Source: Acidimicrobiaceae bacterium (lineage in GTDB: Bacteria > Actinomycetota > Acidimicrobiia > Acidimicrobiales > Ilumatobacteraceae). From it: DNA of 33,846 nucleotides. Position 1 is the stretch's first letter, and the number at the start of each line of letters is the position of its first letter. This document shows, piece by piece, positions 1 to 8,832 of this stretch. The DNA lies in NCBI GenBank assembly GCA_024641005.1, contig JAHEDX010000041.1, positions 1-33,846 on the forward strand, read 5' to 3'. A program made the translations under genes and the position numbers. Below the pieces are notes generated by a model. That model saw nothing but the letters and a program-made list of their open reading frames with translations, made no database searches and had not been told where the DNA came from.

Positions 1-65
1 TCGGGTGCCACTTGGTCCGGTGCCACTTGGTCCGGTGCCACTTGGTCCGGTGCCACTTGGTCCGG
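1..65. repeat. 15-bp tandem repeat, about 4 copies
   Basis: The unit TCCGGTGCCACTTGG repeats head to tail at 1-15 (one variant base), 16-30, 31-45 and 46-60, and the next unit breaks off after five bases. The array runs into the window edge, so the true copy number is unknown. The period is divisible by three, but no convincing reading frame continues past it, so I read it as intergenic. Confidence 0.93.
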
Positions 66-69
66 GGAG

Positions 70-207
70 AGCTGGTCATGAACCGCGCCGCTCGACCCAT
101 CAGAGGCAGCAGCTGGTCATGAACCGCGCCGCTCGACCCATCAGAGGCAGCAGCTGGTCATGAACCGCGCCGCTCGACCCATCAGAGGCAGCAGCTGGTC
201 ATGAACG
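70..207. repeat. 41-bp tandem repeat, about 3.4 copies
   Basis: Perfect copies lie at 70-110, 111-151 and 152-192, followed by a partial copy starting at 193 that ends after AGCTGGTCATGAAC. Each unit carries GGTCATGAACC, an imperfect dyad. A period of 41 is not a multiple of three, so the array is not a coding repeat. It has no unique spacers, so it is not CRISPR. A VNTR-like locus or an array of protein-binding sites is possible. The stretch from 208 to 436 holds no gene or signal I can support. Confidence 0.93.
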
Positions 208-436
208 TGTACACCGGCCGGAGTTCGCAGCCAGCGGCTCCCCCGGCTGGGCCGTGTCGTGCGAGCACGGCATGCCGACGTGAGAACTCGATGAGTTCCA
301 GTACCGACGGTGACCTGCGGCTCACGAAATCGTCAAGATCCCAGTGGGCGATCAAGCTGGGCATCGGGTCGACGATGCAACCGTACGCGATCGACGCACA
401 CAGAAATCCGGCGGGCGGTCGCGTCCCATCGCCAAC

Positions 437-442
437 AAGGAG
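437..442 (+). promoter_or_regulatory. Shine-Dalgarno AAGGAG deciding the GTG start
   Basis: AAGGAG is six bases upstream of the GTG at 449. This favours that start over the in-frame ATG at 344. Confidence 0.7.
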
Positions 443-448
443 TACGAC

Positions 449-3187
449 GTGACCGAAAAGACCGCGCGACGAGCCCTCGGTGGGTTCTCACGGTCTCGCG
501 GCCCCGTTCGTGCCCAGCCTGGAGAGCCGTTGCTCGACGCGATCGCCACCACCGGCGCAGGGAATTCGTCGGTCGTGAACCTCACCACCGCGGCGATCCA
601 CAACCCGCAGGTTTGCCGACGCCGGCGTCTCGCTCTCCGAGTCGCTCCTCGGTTCAGGGTCCTGGTGTTCGCCTCGCTGCTCGCTCTCGCCGGTGCGAGC
701 TTGCTACTCGCCACACCCGGCGCCACGGTGACGCCGGACCGTTCATGGACGATGCCATTCCTCGTGCTCGTGATCGCGTTCGGAGTGACCGAAGCGACGG
801 CGCTCCATGTCGAGATCCGCAAGGAGTCACATTCGCTCTCGTTGAGCGCCATCCCGCTCATGTTCGGTGTGCTGTACCTCAGCCCGGTCATGCTCGCTGC
901 TGCATATTTCGTGGGGTCCGCACCGACGATGCTGTGGATTCGCAAGATCGGCTGGCTGAAGACGACCTGGAACTCGTGCCTGTTCCTGACCGAGGCGGCA
1001 CTCGCGTGCTTCATCGTTCGGTCCACACTCGGCGAACGCTTGCCACGCGACTTCGTCGAATGGGCGATCCCGCTCGCAGCGATCCTGGCTGCCGAGATGA
1101 TGAGCCTCTTGGCCGTGCCCATGGTGATCATGCTCGTCGACGTCAAGTTCCGCCCGAACCTGTTCGGGGACGTCGGTCGTTCACAGATCGTGGCGACGTT
1201 GGCCGGTACCTTCACCGTCACCGTGGTCGCTGCGTCGGTCGCGAGCCCCTACATGGCGCTCTATGCGTTTCTCCCCGCCGTTGGCGTCGGAGTGCTCCTA
1301 CAGAGCACCGGGCAACTCTCTCAGCGCCACAAAGATCTGCAGCAGCTCCACACCTTCACGAGTGCGTTGACGAACGAGCGCGGTGCCCGCACGTTGGACA
1401 TCGGCCTGGTCGAACTCGCTCAGATCATGCGAACGAGAGCAGCGGGCATCCTCGTGCTCGCCGAACGGGACGACCAGCGATCGATGCTCCGGCTGCTCAC
1501 CGACGAAACCTTCGAGGATCTCGATCCGAACTCGATCAAGGACTTGGTCGAGCTACTCGAAGACGCTGCGGTGACCGAACTGACCGCTGATGATCCACGC
1601 CACGAGGTCCACTCGGTGCTGAGCAGACTGGGAGCGCAGAAGGTTGTGGCGGCTCGTGTCCTCGGCGAGGTCGACCAGACCGGGGTGCTGTTCGTGATCG
1701 ACCGACTCGGCATGCGCAGCGACTTCTCGCCCGACGAACTCCGCCTCTTCGGATCACTCGCAACGACGCTGAGCGCTCGTCTCTCCAACGACCATCTCGT
1801 GAATCGTCTCGAGTTCCAAGCCCGGCACGACGCGTTGACGGGTCTTCCCAATCGGTTGAGCTTCGAGATCGCGCTCACCTCGAACCTCGCCAGGTCTCAG
1901 GCGAGCGGCGCGGTCGTGATGATCGACCTCGACCGGTTCAAGGAGATCAACGACTCGCTCGGCCACGAGACCGGCGACCGACTGTTGATGGAGATAGGGC
2001 ATCGCCTGCGCTCCACCATGCGTCCCACGGACATGGTCGCCCGGTTCGGTGGCGACGAATACGCCCTCCTGCTCCCCGTGACATCTGCGGACGGTTCGAA
2101 CGATCTCACGCGCCGAATCGCCCACATCAACGAAGTGCTCACCGCCAAGGTCGAGCTGGACGGCATCACGTTCGAGATCGGAGCCAGCCTCGGTGTCGTC
2201 GAGTGGCCCGAGCACGGCCGGGACAGCGACAGCCTGTTGCATCGCGCCGACATCGCCATGTACGAGGCGAAACGGAATCAACTCGGCGTCGTCTGGTATG
2301 CGCCAGCACTCGAGATCGATGCGCCGAGACGGCTCGATCTCTATCTGTCGGTGGGCGCTGCACTCGAGAACGAGGAACTCTTCGTCGAGTTCCAACCCAA
2401 GGTGTCGCTCACCGACGGAACCATCTCGGGGGCCGAAGCGCTGGTGCGATGGACCCACCCGGTCCACGGTTCGATCTCGCCAGCCGAATTCGTGCCGCTG
2501 ATCGTGCAGGCCGGCCTGACGGCCAAGCTGACCAATTTCGTGATCCAGCGCGCCGTCGAAGCAGCCGCGTTGCTCCGAGACGTCGGTTTCATGGTGCCGA
2601 TAGCGGTCAACCTCTCGCCCAGGGACTTGCTCAATCCCGATCTTCCCGACGACATCGTCAACGCTCTCAGCGTCGCAGGCCTGGAGCCGGCGCTGCTCAG
2701 CATCGAGATCACCGAACAGGCAATGGTCGTCGACTTCGACACCAGTCTCGAGGTGATGAGCAGAATCCGTCGGCTCGGTGTGAAGATCGCGATCGACGAC
2801 TTCGGAACCGGCTACTCGTCCCTACAGCACTTGCACCGCCTCCCGGTCGACGAACTCAAGATCGACCGCAGCTTCATCGAACGCCTGGCAACCGATGACC
2901 GCGCCACGGCGATCGTGCGAGCGTCGACCAACCTCGCGGGCGAACTCGGGCTGGCCACCGTCGCCGAGGGTGTCGAGGACGACTACTCACTGCGAGCCGT
3001 CCAGCATCTCGGCTGCCACGAGATCCAGGGTTACCTGGTCAGCCGGCCGGCAACCCTGCACAACTTCGTTCGCTGGGCGCACGAGTGGGAACCCAGCTCA
3101 CTGCTGAGCCGATTGGCCGACCGCGGAGCCATGCCGCTTCCTCCGACGACGACCCCGCTGCACCGGGCGGCTGCCGCCCTCGGCTGA
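449..3187 (+). CDS. membrane GGDEF-EAL c-di-GMP turnover protein
   Basis: The predicted protein (912 aa) makes and/or degrades cyclic di-GMP at the inner membrane. Residues about 50-290 hold several hydrophobic segments (an MASE-like sensor region), and about 290-445 looks GAF-like. The GGDEF domain starts near residue 458 (RHDALTGLPNR) and has an intact catalytic GGDEY at about 534. An RPTD inhibitory I-site lies five residues before it. The EAL domain keeps EAL-VRW at about 663, the EITE motif and DDFGTGYSS at about 783, so both activities may be intact. The GTG at 449 is chosen because AAGGAG lies at 437-442. An ATG at 344 in the same frame would add 35 Arg-rich residues without such a site. 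No partner gene was identified. Confidence 0.93.
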   Translation: MTEKTARRALGGFSRSRGPVRAQPGEPLLDAIATTGAGNSSVVNLTTAAIHNPQVCRRRRLALRVAPRFRVLVFASLLALAGASLLLATPGATVTPDRSWTMPFLVLVIAFGVTEATALHVEIRKESHSLSLSAIPLMFGVLYLSPVMLAAAYFVGSAPTMLWIRKIGWLKTTWNSCLFLTEAALACFIVRSTLGERLPRDFVEWAIPLAAILAAEMMSLLAVPMVIMLVDVKFRPNLFGDVGRSQIVATLAGTFTVTVVAASVASPYMALYAFLPAVGVGVLLQSTGQLSQRHKDLQQLHTFTSALTNERGARTLDIGLVELAQIMRTRAAGILVLAERDDQRSMLRLLTDETFEDLDPNSIKDLVELLEDAAVTELTADDPRHEVHSVLSRLGAQKVVAARVLGEVDQTGVLFVIDRLGMRSDFSPDELRLFGSLATTLSARLSNDHLVNRLEFQARHDALTGLPNRLSFEIALTSNLARSQASGAVVMIDLDRFKEINDSLGHETGDRLLMEIGHRLRSTMRPTDMVARFGGDEYALLLPVTSADGSNDLTRRIAHINEVLTAKVELDGITFEIGASLGVVEWPEHGRDSDSLLHRADIAMYEAKRNQLGVVWYAPALEIDAPRRLDLYLSVGAALENEELFVEFQPKVSLTDGTISGAEALVRWTHPVHGSISPAEFVPLIVQAGLTAKLTNFVIQRAVEAAALLRDVGFMVPIAVNLSPRDLLNPDLPDDIVNALSVAGLEPALLSIEITEQAMVVDFDTSLEVMSRIRRLGVKIAIDDFGTGYSSLQHLHRLPVDELKIDRSFIERLATDDRATAIVRASTNLAGELGLATVAEGVEDDYSLRAVQHLGCHEIQGYLVSRPATLHNFVRWAHEWEPSSLLSRLADRGAMPLPPTTTPLHRAAAALG

Positions 3188-3297
3188 GTGTTGGAGCCCC
3201 GCGCACACCCTGCCTGCCCATTCGGCCCTGGTGCACGGCAGATAGGGTCGCGAGCAGTGATGCTGCTCCTGTCCTTTGCTGCCGAGTTCGTCTCCCC

Positions 3298-3900
3298 ATG
3301 AGTCCTGAGAGTTTTCCGCCCCCCACGTTCGGATCCGGCTCCGACCCAGCGGAAGAACCCACGGGTCACGAGACCACGAGCATCGATGCGTACCCCGACA
3401 CACTGTTCGGGTTGTCGTTCGACTCGGTCAACCGGGCGCAACAGTTCATGCTGGCGATCGGCAGTTTGGCCGAGAAGAAGCAGCTGCACCTGATCGACGC
3501 CGTCATGGTGGTGAAGGATGCCGGCGAACATGTCCGCGTCCGAGAGACGATCGACCCGCAACCGGGACGTTCTGCGTTGTCGGGCGCGATGTGGACCGGC
3601 CTACTGGGCCTGATCGTAGGTGGTCCGGTCGGGTGGATCGCCGGCATCGGGATCGGCGCCGGCGTCGGTGCGGTCACCGCCAAGGTGATCGATCTCGGGG
3701 TCCCCGACGAATGGGTCGACTGGTTCAAGTTGGCCGTCCAGCCCGGCACGGCGACGGTCGTCGTGCTGGCCAGCGACATCGACCAAGTCGCTCTCGCAGC
3801 CGAAGTGCAGCGATTCCCCGGCGCTCAACTCGTGCACACCACATTGCACGCACAAGCCTTCGCCCAGCTGACGTCCGCACTCGCCGACGACGCCGAGTAG
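3298..3900 (+). CDS. DUF1269 family membrane-associated protein
   Basis: The protein is 200 aa from the ATG at 3298. After a Pro/acidic N-terminus it follows the DUF1269 pattern: a beta-alpha-beta unit (TLFGLSFDSVNRAQQFM), the DAVMVVKD strand, a central glycine-zipper hydrophobic hairpin (GLLGLIVGGPVGWIAGIGIGAG), and a final strand of TATVVVLASD type. Family function is unknown. The glycine zipper suggests membrane association. It follows the GGDEF-EAL gene by 110 bp on the same strand, and I see no terminator between them. A longer in-frame start at 3085 would lie inside the preceding gene and is unlikely. Confidence 0.8.
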   Translation: MSPESFPPPTFGSGSDPAEEPTGHETTSIDAYPDTLFGLSFDSVNRAQQFMLAIGSLAEKKQLHLIDAVMVVKDAGEHVRVRETIDPQPGRSALSGAMWTGLLGLIVGGPVGWIAGIGIGAGVGAVTAKVIDLGVPDEWVDWFKLAVQPGTATVVVLASDIDQVALAAEVQRFPGAQLVHTTLHAQAFAQLTSALADDAE

Positions 3901-3950
3901 AGACGCCGAGTAAATCGGTCAGAGGCGCGGTCTGATCTCGTGGCCGTTGC

Positions 3951-6158
3951 TCACCGAAAGATGCCGGTGCCGTCCCTGGTGTCGAGGATCCGAGACGGGT
4001 TGTCGACCGGGAGGTACCCGCTGTCGGCGGCGATCGTGCCGGCGAGATCGACCACGAGGTCGGTCTCGGTCAAGGTGAACAAGCACACAGCGCCGTCGGC
4101 GTCCGGCCGCACGATCACCAGGTTCGCAACGACGTCGCGACGATCGAAGTTCAGGTTCGACGCCACCGGTCGATCGCGATCGCAGGGATAGGCAGTGATG
4201 TAGCCCGGTGCGGACGGGTACACCGCCGTGAGGTTCAGCACCACAGCGGCAGCGCCCACGCCTCCCGGCACCATCAGTTCGAGTGTCTCGCCCGACCGAA
4301 GCCGGCGCTGCACGACGCCGAGGCCTACCCGGGTGTCGATCAAACGCAGTGGGTTGTCGGCCGAGGAATAGCCACTCCCCTGCCCGAATCCACCCGCCAG
4401 ATCGACGACCAGATCGGTCGCTGCCAGCGAGAACAAGCAGACATTGCCGTCACCATCCGGTCGCACGACCACCAGATTCGCGACCACATCGGAACCGACG
4501 AAGTTGAGATTCGAGGCGGTCGGACGATCACGATCACATGGGAAGGCCGTCACATACCCGGGTGAGCTCGGCGACACGGCCGTCACGTTCAGAACGGCCG
4601 CCTCTACTGATCGATCGGGAAGCACGACCCGAAGAACCTCGCCGGGGCCCAGACGTCGGCCCGGGGCACCGAGACCAGTACGTGTGTCCACCAGCCGAAA
4701 CGGGTTGTCGACCGGTTCGAATCCGCTGCCCGGGACGAAACCGCCGCCGAGATCGGCCACGAGATCGGTCGCTGCCAGCGAGAACAAGCAGACATTGCCT
4801 TCGTTGTCGGGCCGCACCACCGCCAGATTCGCGACGACCTCGAGCCCCACATAGTTGAGGTTCGAGGCCAGCGGACGCTCACGGTCGCACGGGAACACGG
4901 TCACGTAACCCGGTGAGTCCGGATGTACCGCCGTCACGTTCATCACGGCCGCCGAGAGGTCCGCACCGCCGGGCACGGACAGTACGAGCGTGCGGCCGGC
5001 TGACAGGAACGGTGGCGCCGCAACGACGTGGAACGTGGGCCGGTAGGCAGCGCTGATCACGCCGTCCCAGCGATTGTGTGACAGGCCGATCACCATCGTG
5101 CTCGGCGGCCGCTCGGCGGCCGACTCGGGGACCCAACTCGCGAAGAAGGTGTTGCAGTCGGAGCATTTCGGTAGTGCCGTTATCGAGTCGTAGACCTCGA
5201 ACGGCCCCGACGCGCGCGCCGACCGGGACAGGTAGATCGTGTCCCCCCACCAGTCGCCCTCCTTGTTGACCGACACGAAGCTGCCGCCCGTCCAGACGAA
5301 CTGATCTGCGTTGACCCGCCGGCCGGCGGTCTCGATCACCGGTACGGCGGCGCGAGGATCGGCCTGCCAACTCGAACCGTTCCAGTAGGACGGTGGGTCG
5401 AGCAGCCGACCGCGCGGTACGCGCCCCACGGTGACACGGGGCGAGCAAGAGCGGTCGAAGGCGGCCACGAGTGCGTATTCGTCGAACCCGAACTGGCGGT
5501 AGCACTGGGCGTACAGGTAGGACCACTGATCGTCGCTGGCGATCGACCAGCCGTACAGCGAAGCCGAACTGTCGGCCGGACGGGTCTGACCGACGACTGC
5601 ACCGGTTGCCGGATCGACCACGGCGACACGGGTGCTCTGGGGCACTGTTCGCAACAGGTAGCCATCGCTCTCCTCGAGCATCTCCACCGCGAACACGTAC
5701 AGCATTCCGTCATCGCCCAACTCGGCATCGAGTGGCCAGAACCAGCGATGGAACTGCTCGGTCTCGTCGGCGAAGATGAACGGTTGTGGCGCCGACCTGG
5801 TGCCGCCGTAGATCACGCTGAAGCAGGGCCCGTCCTGCAACATCCCGATGCTGTGAACGATCGCGATGACGCCGGATTCAAGCCGCACCGCACCGTCTTG
5901 GAAGGTCCAGAAGACCCGGCCGTCGGGGAGCGCGTGTGCTCGTTGGTAGTCGGCACCCACCAGCCCTGCAGGCTCGGTGTCGAACAGCCGGTCGAGGTCC
6001 GCAGCGGAGGTCCCGCCCAGACACACCCGGCCTTGAACACTGTTTTCGGCGAACGGCAGCACGTCCGGCGACGGTTCGGCCGCACGTACCGTCGGCAGCC
6101 CGACCGAGATCGCCAGCAGCCCTGCGACGACAGCTGTTCGGGCCCGCCAACTGCTCAC
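3951..6158 (-). CDS. secreted protein with three C-terminal LDTR/NVTA-type repeats
   Basis: The protein is 735 aa if it starts at the GTG at 6158, which overlaps the stop of the kinase gene by four bases (GTGA). That start gives a clean signal peptide (basic MSSWRAR, hydrophobic core, cleavage near VRA-AEP). An ATG at 6227 would bury the signal. The N-terminal about 370 residues are unrecognised. They hold repeated Trp/Gly/Asp-rich strands (FWTFQDG, MLYVFAVEM, WGDTIYLSRS) that suggest a propeller-like fold such as a glycosidase-like domain. The C-terminal half has three units of about 117 aa, each with NVTAV-x-P...GY, PCDRxRP, SNLN, VVANL, CLF, TDLV and xDTRxGxG. A related actinobacterial surface module usually lacks the two cysteines seen in each unit here. 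The last unit stops just after DTR. Exact function is unknown. Confidence 0.82.
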   Translation of the reverse strand: MSSWRARTAVVAGLLAISVGLPTVRAAEPSPDVLPFAENSVQGRVCLGGTSAADLDRLFDTEPAGLVGADYQRAHALPDGRVFWTFQDGAVRLESGVIAIVHSIGMLQDGPCFSVIYGGTRSAPQPFIFADETEQFHRWFWPLDAELGDDGMLYVFAVEMLEESDGYLLRTVPQSTRVAVVDPATGAVVGQTRPADSSASLYGWSIASDDQWSYLYAQCYRQFGFDEYALVAAFDRSCSPRVTVGRVPRGRLLDPPSYWNGSSWQADPRAAVPVIETAGRRVNADQFVWTGGSFVSVNKEGDWWGDTIYLSRSARASGPFEVYDSITALPKCSDCNTFFASWVPESAAERPPSTMVIGLSHNRWDGVISAAYRPTFHVVAAPPFLSAGRTLVLSVPGGADLSAAVMNVTAVHPDSPGYVTVFPCDRERPLASNLNYVGLEVVANLAVVRPDNEGNVCLFSLAATDLVADLGGGFVPGSGFEPVDNPFRLVDTRTGLGAPGRRLGPGEVLRVVLPDRSVEAAVLNVTAVSPSSPGYVTAFPCDRDRPTASNLNFVGSDVVANLVVVRPDGDGNVCLFSLAATDLVVDLAGGFGQGSGYSSADNPLRLIDTRVGLGVVQRRLRSGETLELMVPGGVGAAAVVLNLTAVYPSAPGYITAYPCDRDRPVASNLNFDRRDVVANLVIVRPDADGAVCLFTLTETDLVVDLAGTIAADSGYLPVDNPSRILDTRDGTGIFR
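3960..4920 (-). repeat. in-gene repeat, period about 351 bp, three units
   Basis: The C-terminal part of the secreted protein gene is built of imperfect units of 117-118 codons. A 38-bp stretch is identical at 4411-4448 and 4762-4799, exactly 351 bp apart. The third unit, nearest the stop codon, has diverged further. Recent duplication or gene conversion between the first two units is likely. Confidence 0.85.
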
Positions 6159-7096
6159 GGCTGCGCGATCAGCGCTCGCAGACGTTGGCCCGGCGCCGGC
6201 CGGGCGCCCGGATGCTCGATGACCCATGCCGAGATCTGGGTCGCGAAGCGGGCAGCATCGGCCGCGGTGCTACCGGTCAGATACCTTGCCAGGAACCCGC
6301 CCGCGAACGAATCGCCGGCACCGGTGGCATCGACCAGCTTGTTGGTGGCCGGTGGAATGTGATGTGCCTCGCCGCCCTGCCAGACCAGTGCCCCGTCGGC
6401 GTCGAGCTTGAGGATCACCAGGGCGCTCGGATACAACCGGTCGAGTTCGCGAGCGATGTCGACCGGATCGCTCGCCCCGGTGAGCACGGCGCCTTCCTCC
6501 TTGTTCGGCAGGAACACGTCGATGCCGAGGTCCTGGGTGACGGCGAGAAAATGGCCGACACCCATCTCTTCGATCATCTGGAACGAACCAGGATCGAACG
6601 ACAAGGTCGCCCCTGAATCCCTCGCCAGATGGGCGGCCGCCCGCGCCGCCGAGCGGGGAGGATCCGTGAAGAACGACCACGCCGTGAGGTGCAGGTGGGA
6701 CGCGCTACGGATCACGTCGCGCTGCAGCTCGCTCGGCAGCAGGTCGAAGTCGGCACCATGGCCCGACACCATCGAACGCTCGCCGGTGTGATCGACGAAC
6801 ACGGCAACCGATCCGGTCAGATTGACATCGGATTCGACGAGGTGGTGCTGCACCCCCTCCGAGTCGAGATTTTCGATCGCGAGCTGGCCCATCCGGTCGC
6901 GGCCGATCTTGCCGACGAACCTGGTCGGCAGCCCACAGCGAGCTGCCCACACCGCCACATTTGCCGCGCTCCCACCGGGCAGCAGCATGACCTCGCCGAA
7001 CGTGTCGCCCCCTTTGAGCAGCTCGGTGTTGGTGCGGATCAACACGTCCCAGGCGAAATCGCCGAGCACGCAGAGTTCCGTCGACGCCTTCGCCAC
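6155..7096 (-). CDS. PfkB-family carbohydrate kinase
   Basis: The protein is a 313-aa cytosolic sugar or nucleoside kinase of the ribokinase family. The GTG at 7096 is taken as the start because the family begins here (ELCVLGDFAWDVLI), and upstream codons look non-coding. The N-terminal PfkB signature (GGSAANVAVWAARCG, residues 41-55), the NKEE segment (198-201) and the C-terminal signature DATGAGDSFAGG (256-267) with catalytic Asp262 are all intact. The substrate cannot be read from the sequence. Its stop overlaps the GTG of the secreted repeat protein, so the two are probably translationally coupled. It diverges from the TauE-like permease with only 43 bp between starts. Confidence 0.92.
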   Translation of the reverse strand: MAKASTELCVLGDFAWDVLIRTNTELLKGGDTFGEVMLLPGGSAANVAVWAARCGLPTRFVGKIGRDRMGQLAIENLDSEGVQHHLVESDVNLTGSVAVFVDHTGERSMVSGHGADFDLLPSELQRDVIRSASHLHLTAWSFFTDPPRSAARAAAHLARDSGATLSFDPGSFQMIEEMGVGHFLAVTQDLGIDVFLPNKEEGAVLTGASDPVDIARELDRLYPSALVILKLDADGALVWQGGEAHHIPPATNKLVDATGAGDSFAGGFLARYLTGSTAADAARFATQISAWVIEHPGARPAPGQRLRALIAQP

Positions 7097-7139
7097 GTCG
7101 CCACCGTATCCGCGGCATCCGTCTCGTACAGTCCTTCGG

Positions 7140-7895
7140 GTGTTCACCGTCGGCGCACTCCTGACCGGGGCCGTCGCCGCGTACATCATCGGATTGTCCA
7201 AGACCGGCGTGCCTGGCGGCGGGTTGTTGGCGATCCCGTTGTTCGCCACCGTGTTCGAAGGCCGCCTGATCGCCGGGGCGATCCTGCCGGTGCTGGTCTT
7301 CGCCGACCTGTTCGCGATCGGCTGGTACCGCCAACACGCCCGCTGGGACCTACTGCGGCCACTCGCCCCGTGGCTCGGGCTCGGTTTCGTGTTCGGCACA
7401 GTCTTCTTCATCGTTGTCGGCAGCGCGACGAGGTCGCTCGAGATCGTGATCGGCTCGATCGTCCTGTCGATCGTGGCGATCCAGATCTGGCGGATGTGGC
7501 GCGGCGCCCCGGAGCGTGCGGCGACCACGGCGACCGCCGCCACCTATGGCACAGCAGGCGGGTTCACCACCTTCGTGGCCAACGCCGCAGGGCCCGTCAT
7601 CAACACCTATCTCGTGGGCCTCGGGCTCCCCAAGTACCAGCTGATCGGCACGACCGCGTGGCTGTACTTCGTGGTCAACCTCTCGAAGGTCCCCTTCTAT
7701 CTGGCACTGGGCGCGTGGACCAGCGGAGGTCGTTTCTTCACGTGGGAATCGCTGCTGTTCGACCTGGCGCTCGTGCCGGCAGTTCTCGCCGGGGTGTACA
7801 GCGGACGGAGTCTGTTCCACCGCATCCCCCAACGCGCCTTCCTGGTGGTCGTGCTGGTCTTCTCGGCGGGAGGCGCGCTCAAACTCCTCGCGTGA
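7140..7895 (+). CDS. TauE/SafE family membrane permease
   Basis: The 251-aa polytopic protein has about 7-8 hydrophobic segments. It carries the two TauE/SafE half-repeats: a GLSKTGVPGGGLLAIPL motif near the N-terminus and its counterpart GTAGGFTTFVANAAGP after the central loop. The family exports or imports organosulfonates, sulfite or related anions. The substrate here is unknown. The GTG at 7140 is the nearest start to the first transmembrane helix. A longer frame from 6822 would overlap the divergent kinase. The 43-bp gap to that kinase must hold both promoters, so co-regulation is plausible. Confidence 0.88.
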   Translation: MFTVGALLTGAVAAYIIGLSKTGVPGGGLLAIPLFATVFEGRLIAGAILPVLVFADLFAIGWYRQHARWDLLRPLAPWLGLGFVFGTVFFIVVGSATRSLEIVIGSIVLSIVAIQIWRMWRGAPERAATTATAATYGTAGGFTTFVANAAGPVINTYLVGLGLPKYQLIGTTAWLYFVVNLSKVPFYLALGAWTSGGRFFTWESLLFDLALVPAVLAGVYSGRSLFHRIPQRAFLVVVLVFSAGGALKLLA

Positions 7896-7910
7896 TCAAC
7901 TGAACGCGAG

Positions 7911-7922
7911 GACGCCGGCGTC
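7911..7922. terminator. small palindrome between convergent genes
   Basis: GACGCCGGCGTC is a perfect 12-bp palindrome in the 34-bp gap between the ends of the permease and the small acidic protein gene. It could act as a weak bidirectional terminator. There is no T tract. Confidence 0.3.
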
Positions 7923-7929
7923 ACCGCTG

Positions 7930-8265
7930 TCAGAGCACGTCGTGCTCGTCGTCGGTGAGTGGCTCGACACGACGCTGTTCGAGTGCGTCTTCGATCGGTG
8001 TCTCGATCGGGGCGTCGAGCGGTACCTCCAATTCGCTCTCGATCTCGATCTCGGACTCGTCGATGAGTCGTTCGTCGTCCGGCCGTTCGGCTAGTTCGGC
8101 GGACGTCGTTGATGTCTCGCTCTGCCTTGCCATACCGTCAGCGTGCGCCGAGCAGGTGATGGGATGCCAGAGCCGAAAGCCCCGCGGCGGCTCAGCGAAT
8201 CTGGTGTCCGGCTCTTGCAAACGGCCCGCAATCGCGCGCGCGATCGAGTCGAGAAGCAGGTTCAC
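7930..8265 (-). CDS. small acidic hypothetical protein
   Basis: The protein is 111 aa from a GTG at 8265 that is preceded by GAGGAG with five-base spacing. A shorter start at 8133 (MARQSETSTTSAEL) is possible, because the acidic tail begins there. That tail is very rich in Asp and Glu (IDESEIEIESELEVPLD) and looks disordered. No domain is recognised. The gene diverges from hsp20 with 47 bp between starts, so the two may share control. Function is unknown, and the call rests on the ribosome binding site, an open frame and high third-position GC. Confidence 0.55.
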   Translation of the reverse strand: MNLLLDSIARAIAGRLQEPDTRFAEPPRGFRLWHPITCSAHADGMARQSETSTTSAELAERPDDERLIDESEIEIESELEVPLDAPIETPIEDALEQRRVEPLTDDEHDVL

Positions 8266-8312
8266 CTGCGCTCCTCAGTCAGTCATTCTGCAACGACCAG
8301 AAGGAGCACGAC

Positions 8313-8807
8313 ATGACGAAGAAGACCAAGACACCCGAAGCCGCCGTCGAAACGACAACGGCGCTGCCGGACCCGTTCTCACGGATCGGCCTGACCGACT
8401 GGTTCGACCGCTGGCCAGAGCTGTTCGCCCGCCGTTGGCCGGAGAGCTTTCATGGACTGCCGTTCGTCGACGACGGATTCCGTATGGAACAGTTCGTCGA
8501 GGACGACGGCACCATCGTGGTCCGTGGTGAACTCCCTGGGCTCGACCCCGACAACGACGTGACGATCACGCTCGACGCCGATCACCTCACGATCGCCGGC
8601 GAGCGCGAAGATCGCCGCGAGGAGACCAAGAACGGTGGGTACCGCAGCGAGTTCCGTTACGGCTCGTTCGAGCGCACGATCCGCCTCCCTGCTGGGGCCA
8701 AGACCGATGACGTCGTCGCCACCTACACCGACGGCATCCTCGAGGTCCGTGTGCCCGTCGACACCGAGACGCCCGCGGTCACGACGATCCCGATCGCCAA
8801 GAGGTAG
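8313..8807 (+). CDS. Hsp20/alpha-crystallin small heat-shock protein
   Basis: The protein is a 164-aa ATP-independent holdase chaperone that binds unfolding proteins in the cytosol. The alpha-crystallin domain spans about residues 65-155: VVRGELPG, the LTIAGEREDRRE strand, YGSFERTIRLPAGA and the GILEVRVP motif. The N-terminal arm carries an amphipathic Trp-rich region (DWFDRWPELFARRWPES), as is usual. AAGGAG stands before the ATG at 8313. A strong hairpin follows the stop. No HAIR or CIRCE repeat was seen in the short upstream gap, so the regulator is unclear. Confidence 0.93.
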   Translation: MTKKTKTPEAAVETTTALPDPFSRIGLTDWFDRWPELFARRWPESFHGLPFVDDGFRMEQFVEDDGTIVVRGELPGLDPDNDVTITLDADHLTIAGEREDRREETKNGGYRSEFRYGSFERTIRLPAGAKTDDVVATYTDGILEVRVPVDTETPAVTTIPIAKR

Positions 8808-8832
8808 CAGCATCCTGCGTGGATGCACGAAG

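Noticed and set aside
70-207. CRISPR array
   Set aside because: The 41-bp units are directly adjacent, with no spacers and no cas genes.
310-1590. A 426-codon frame overlapping the GGDEF-EAL gene
   Set aside because: Arg-rich frame-shifted shadow. The GGDEF-EAL frame carries all the motifs.
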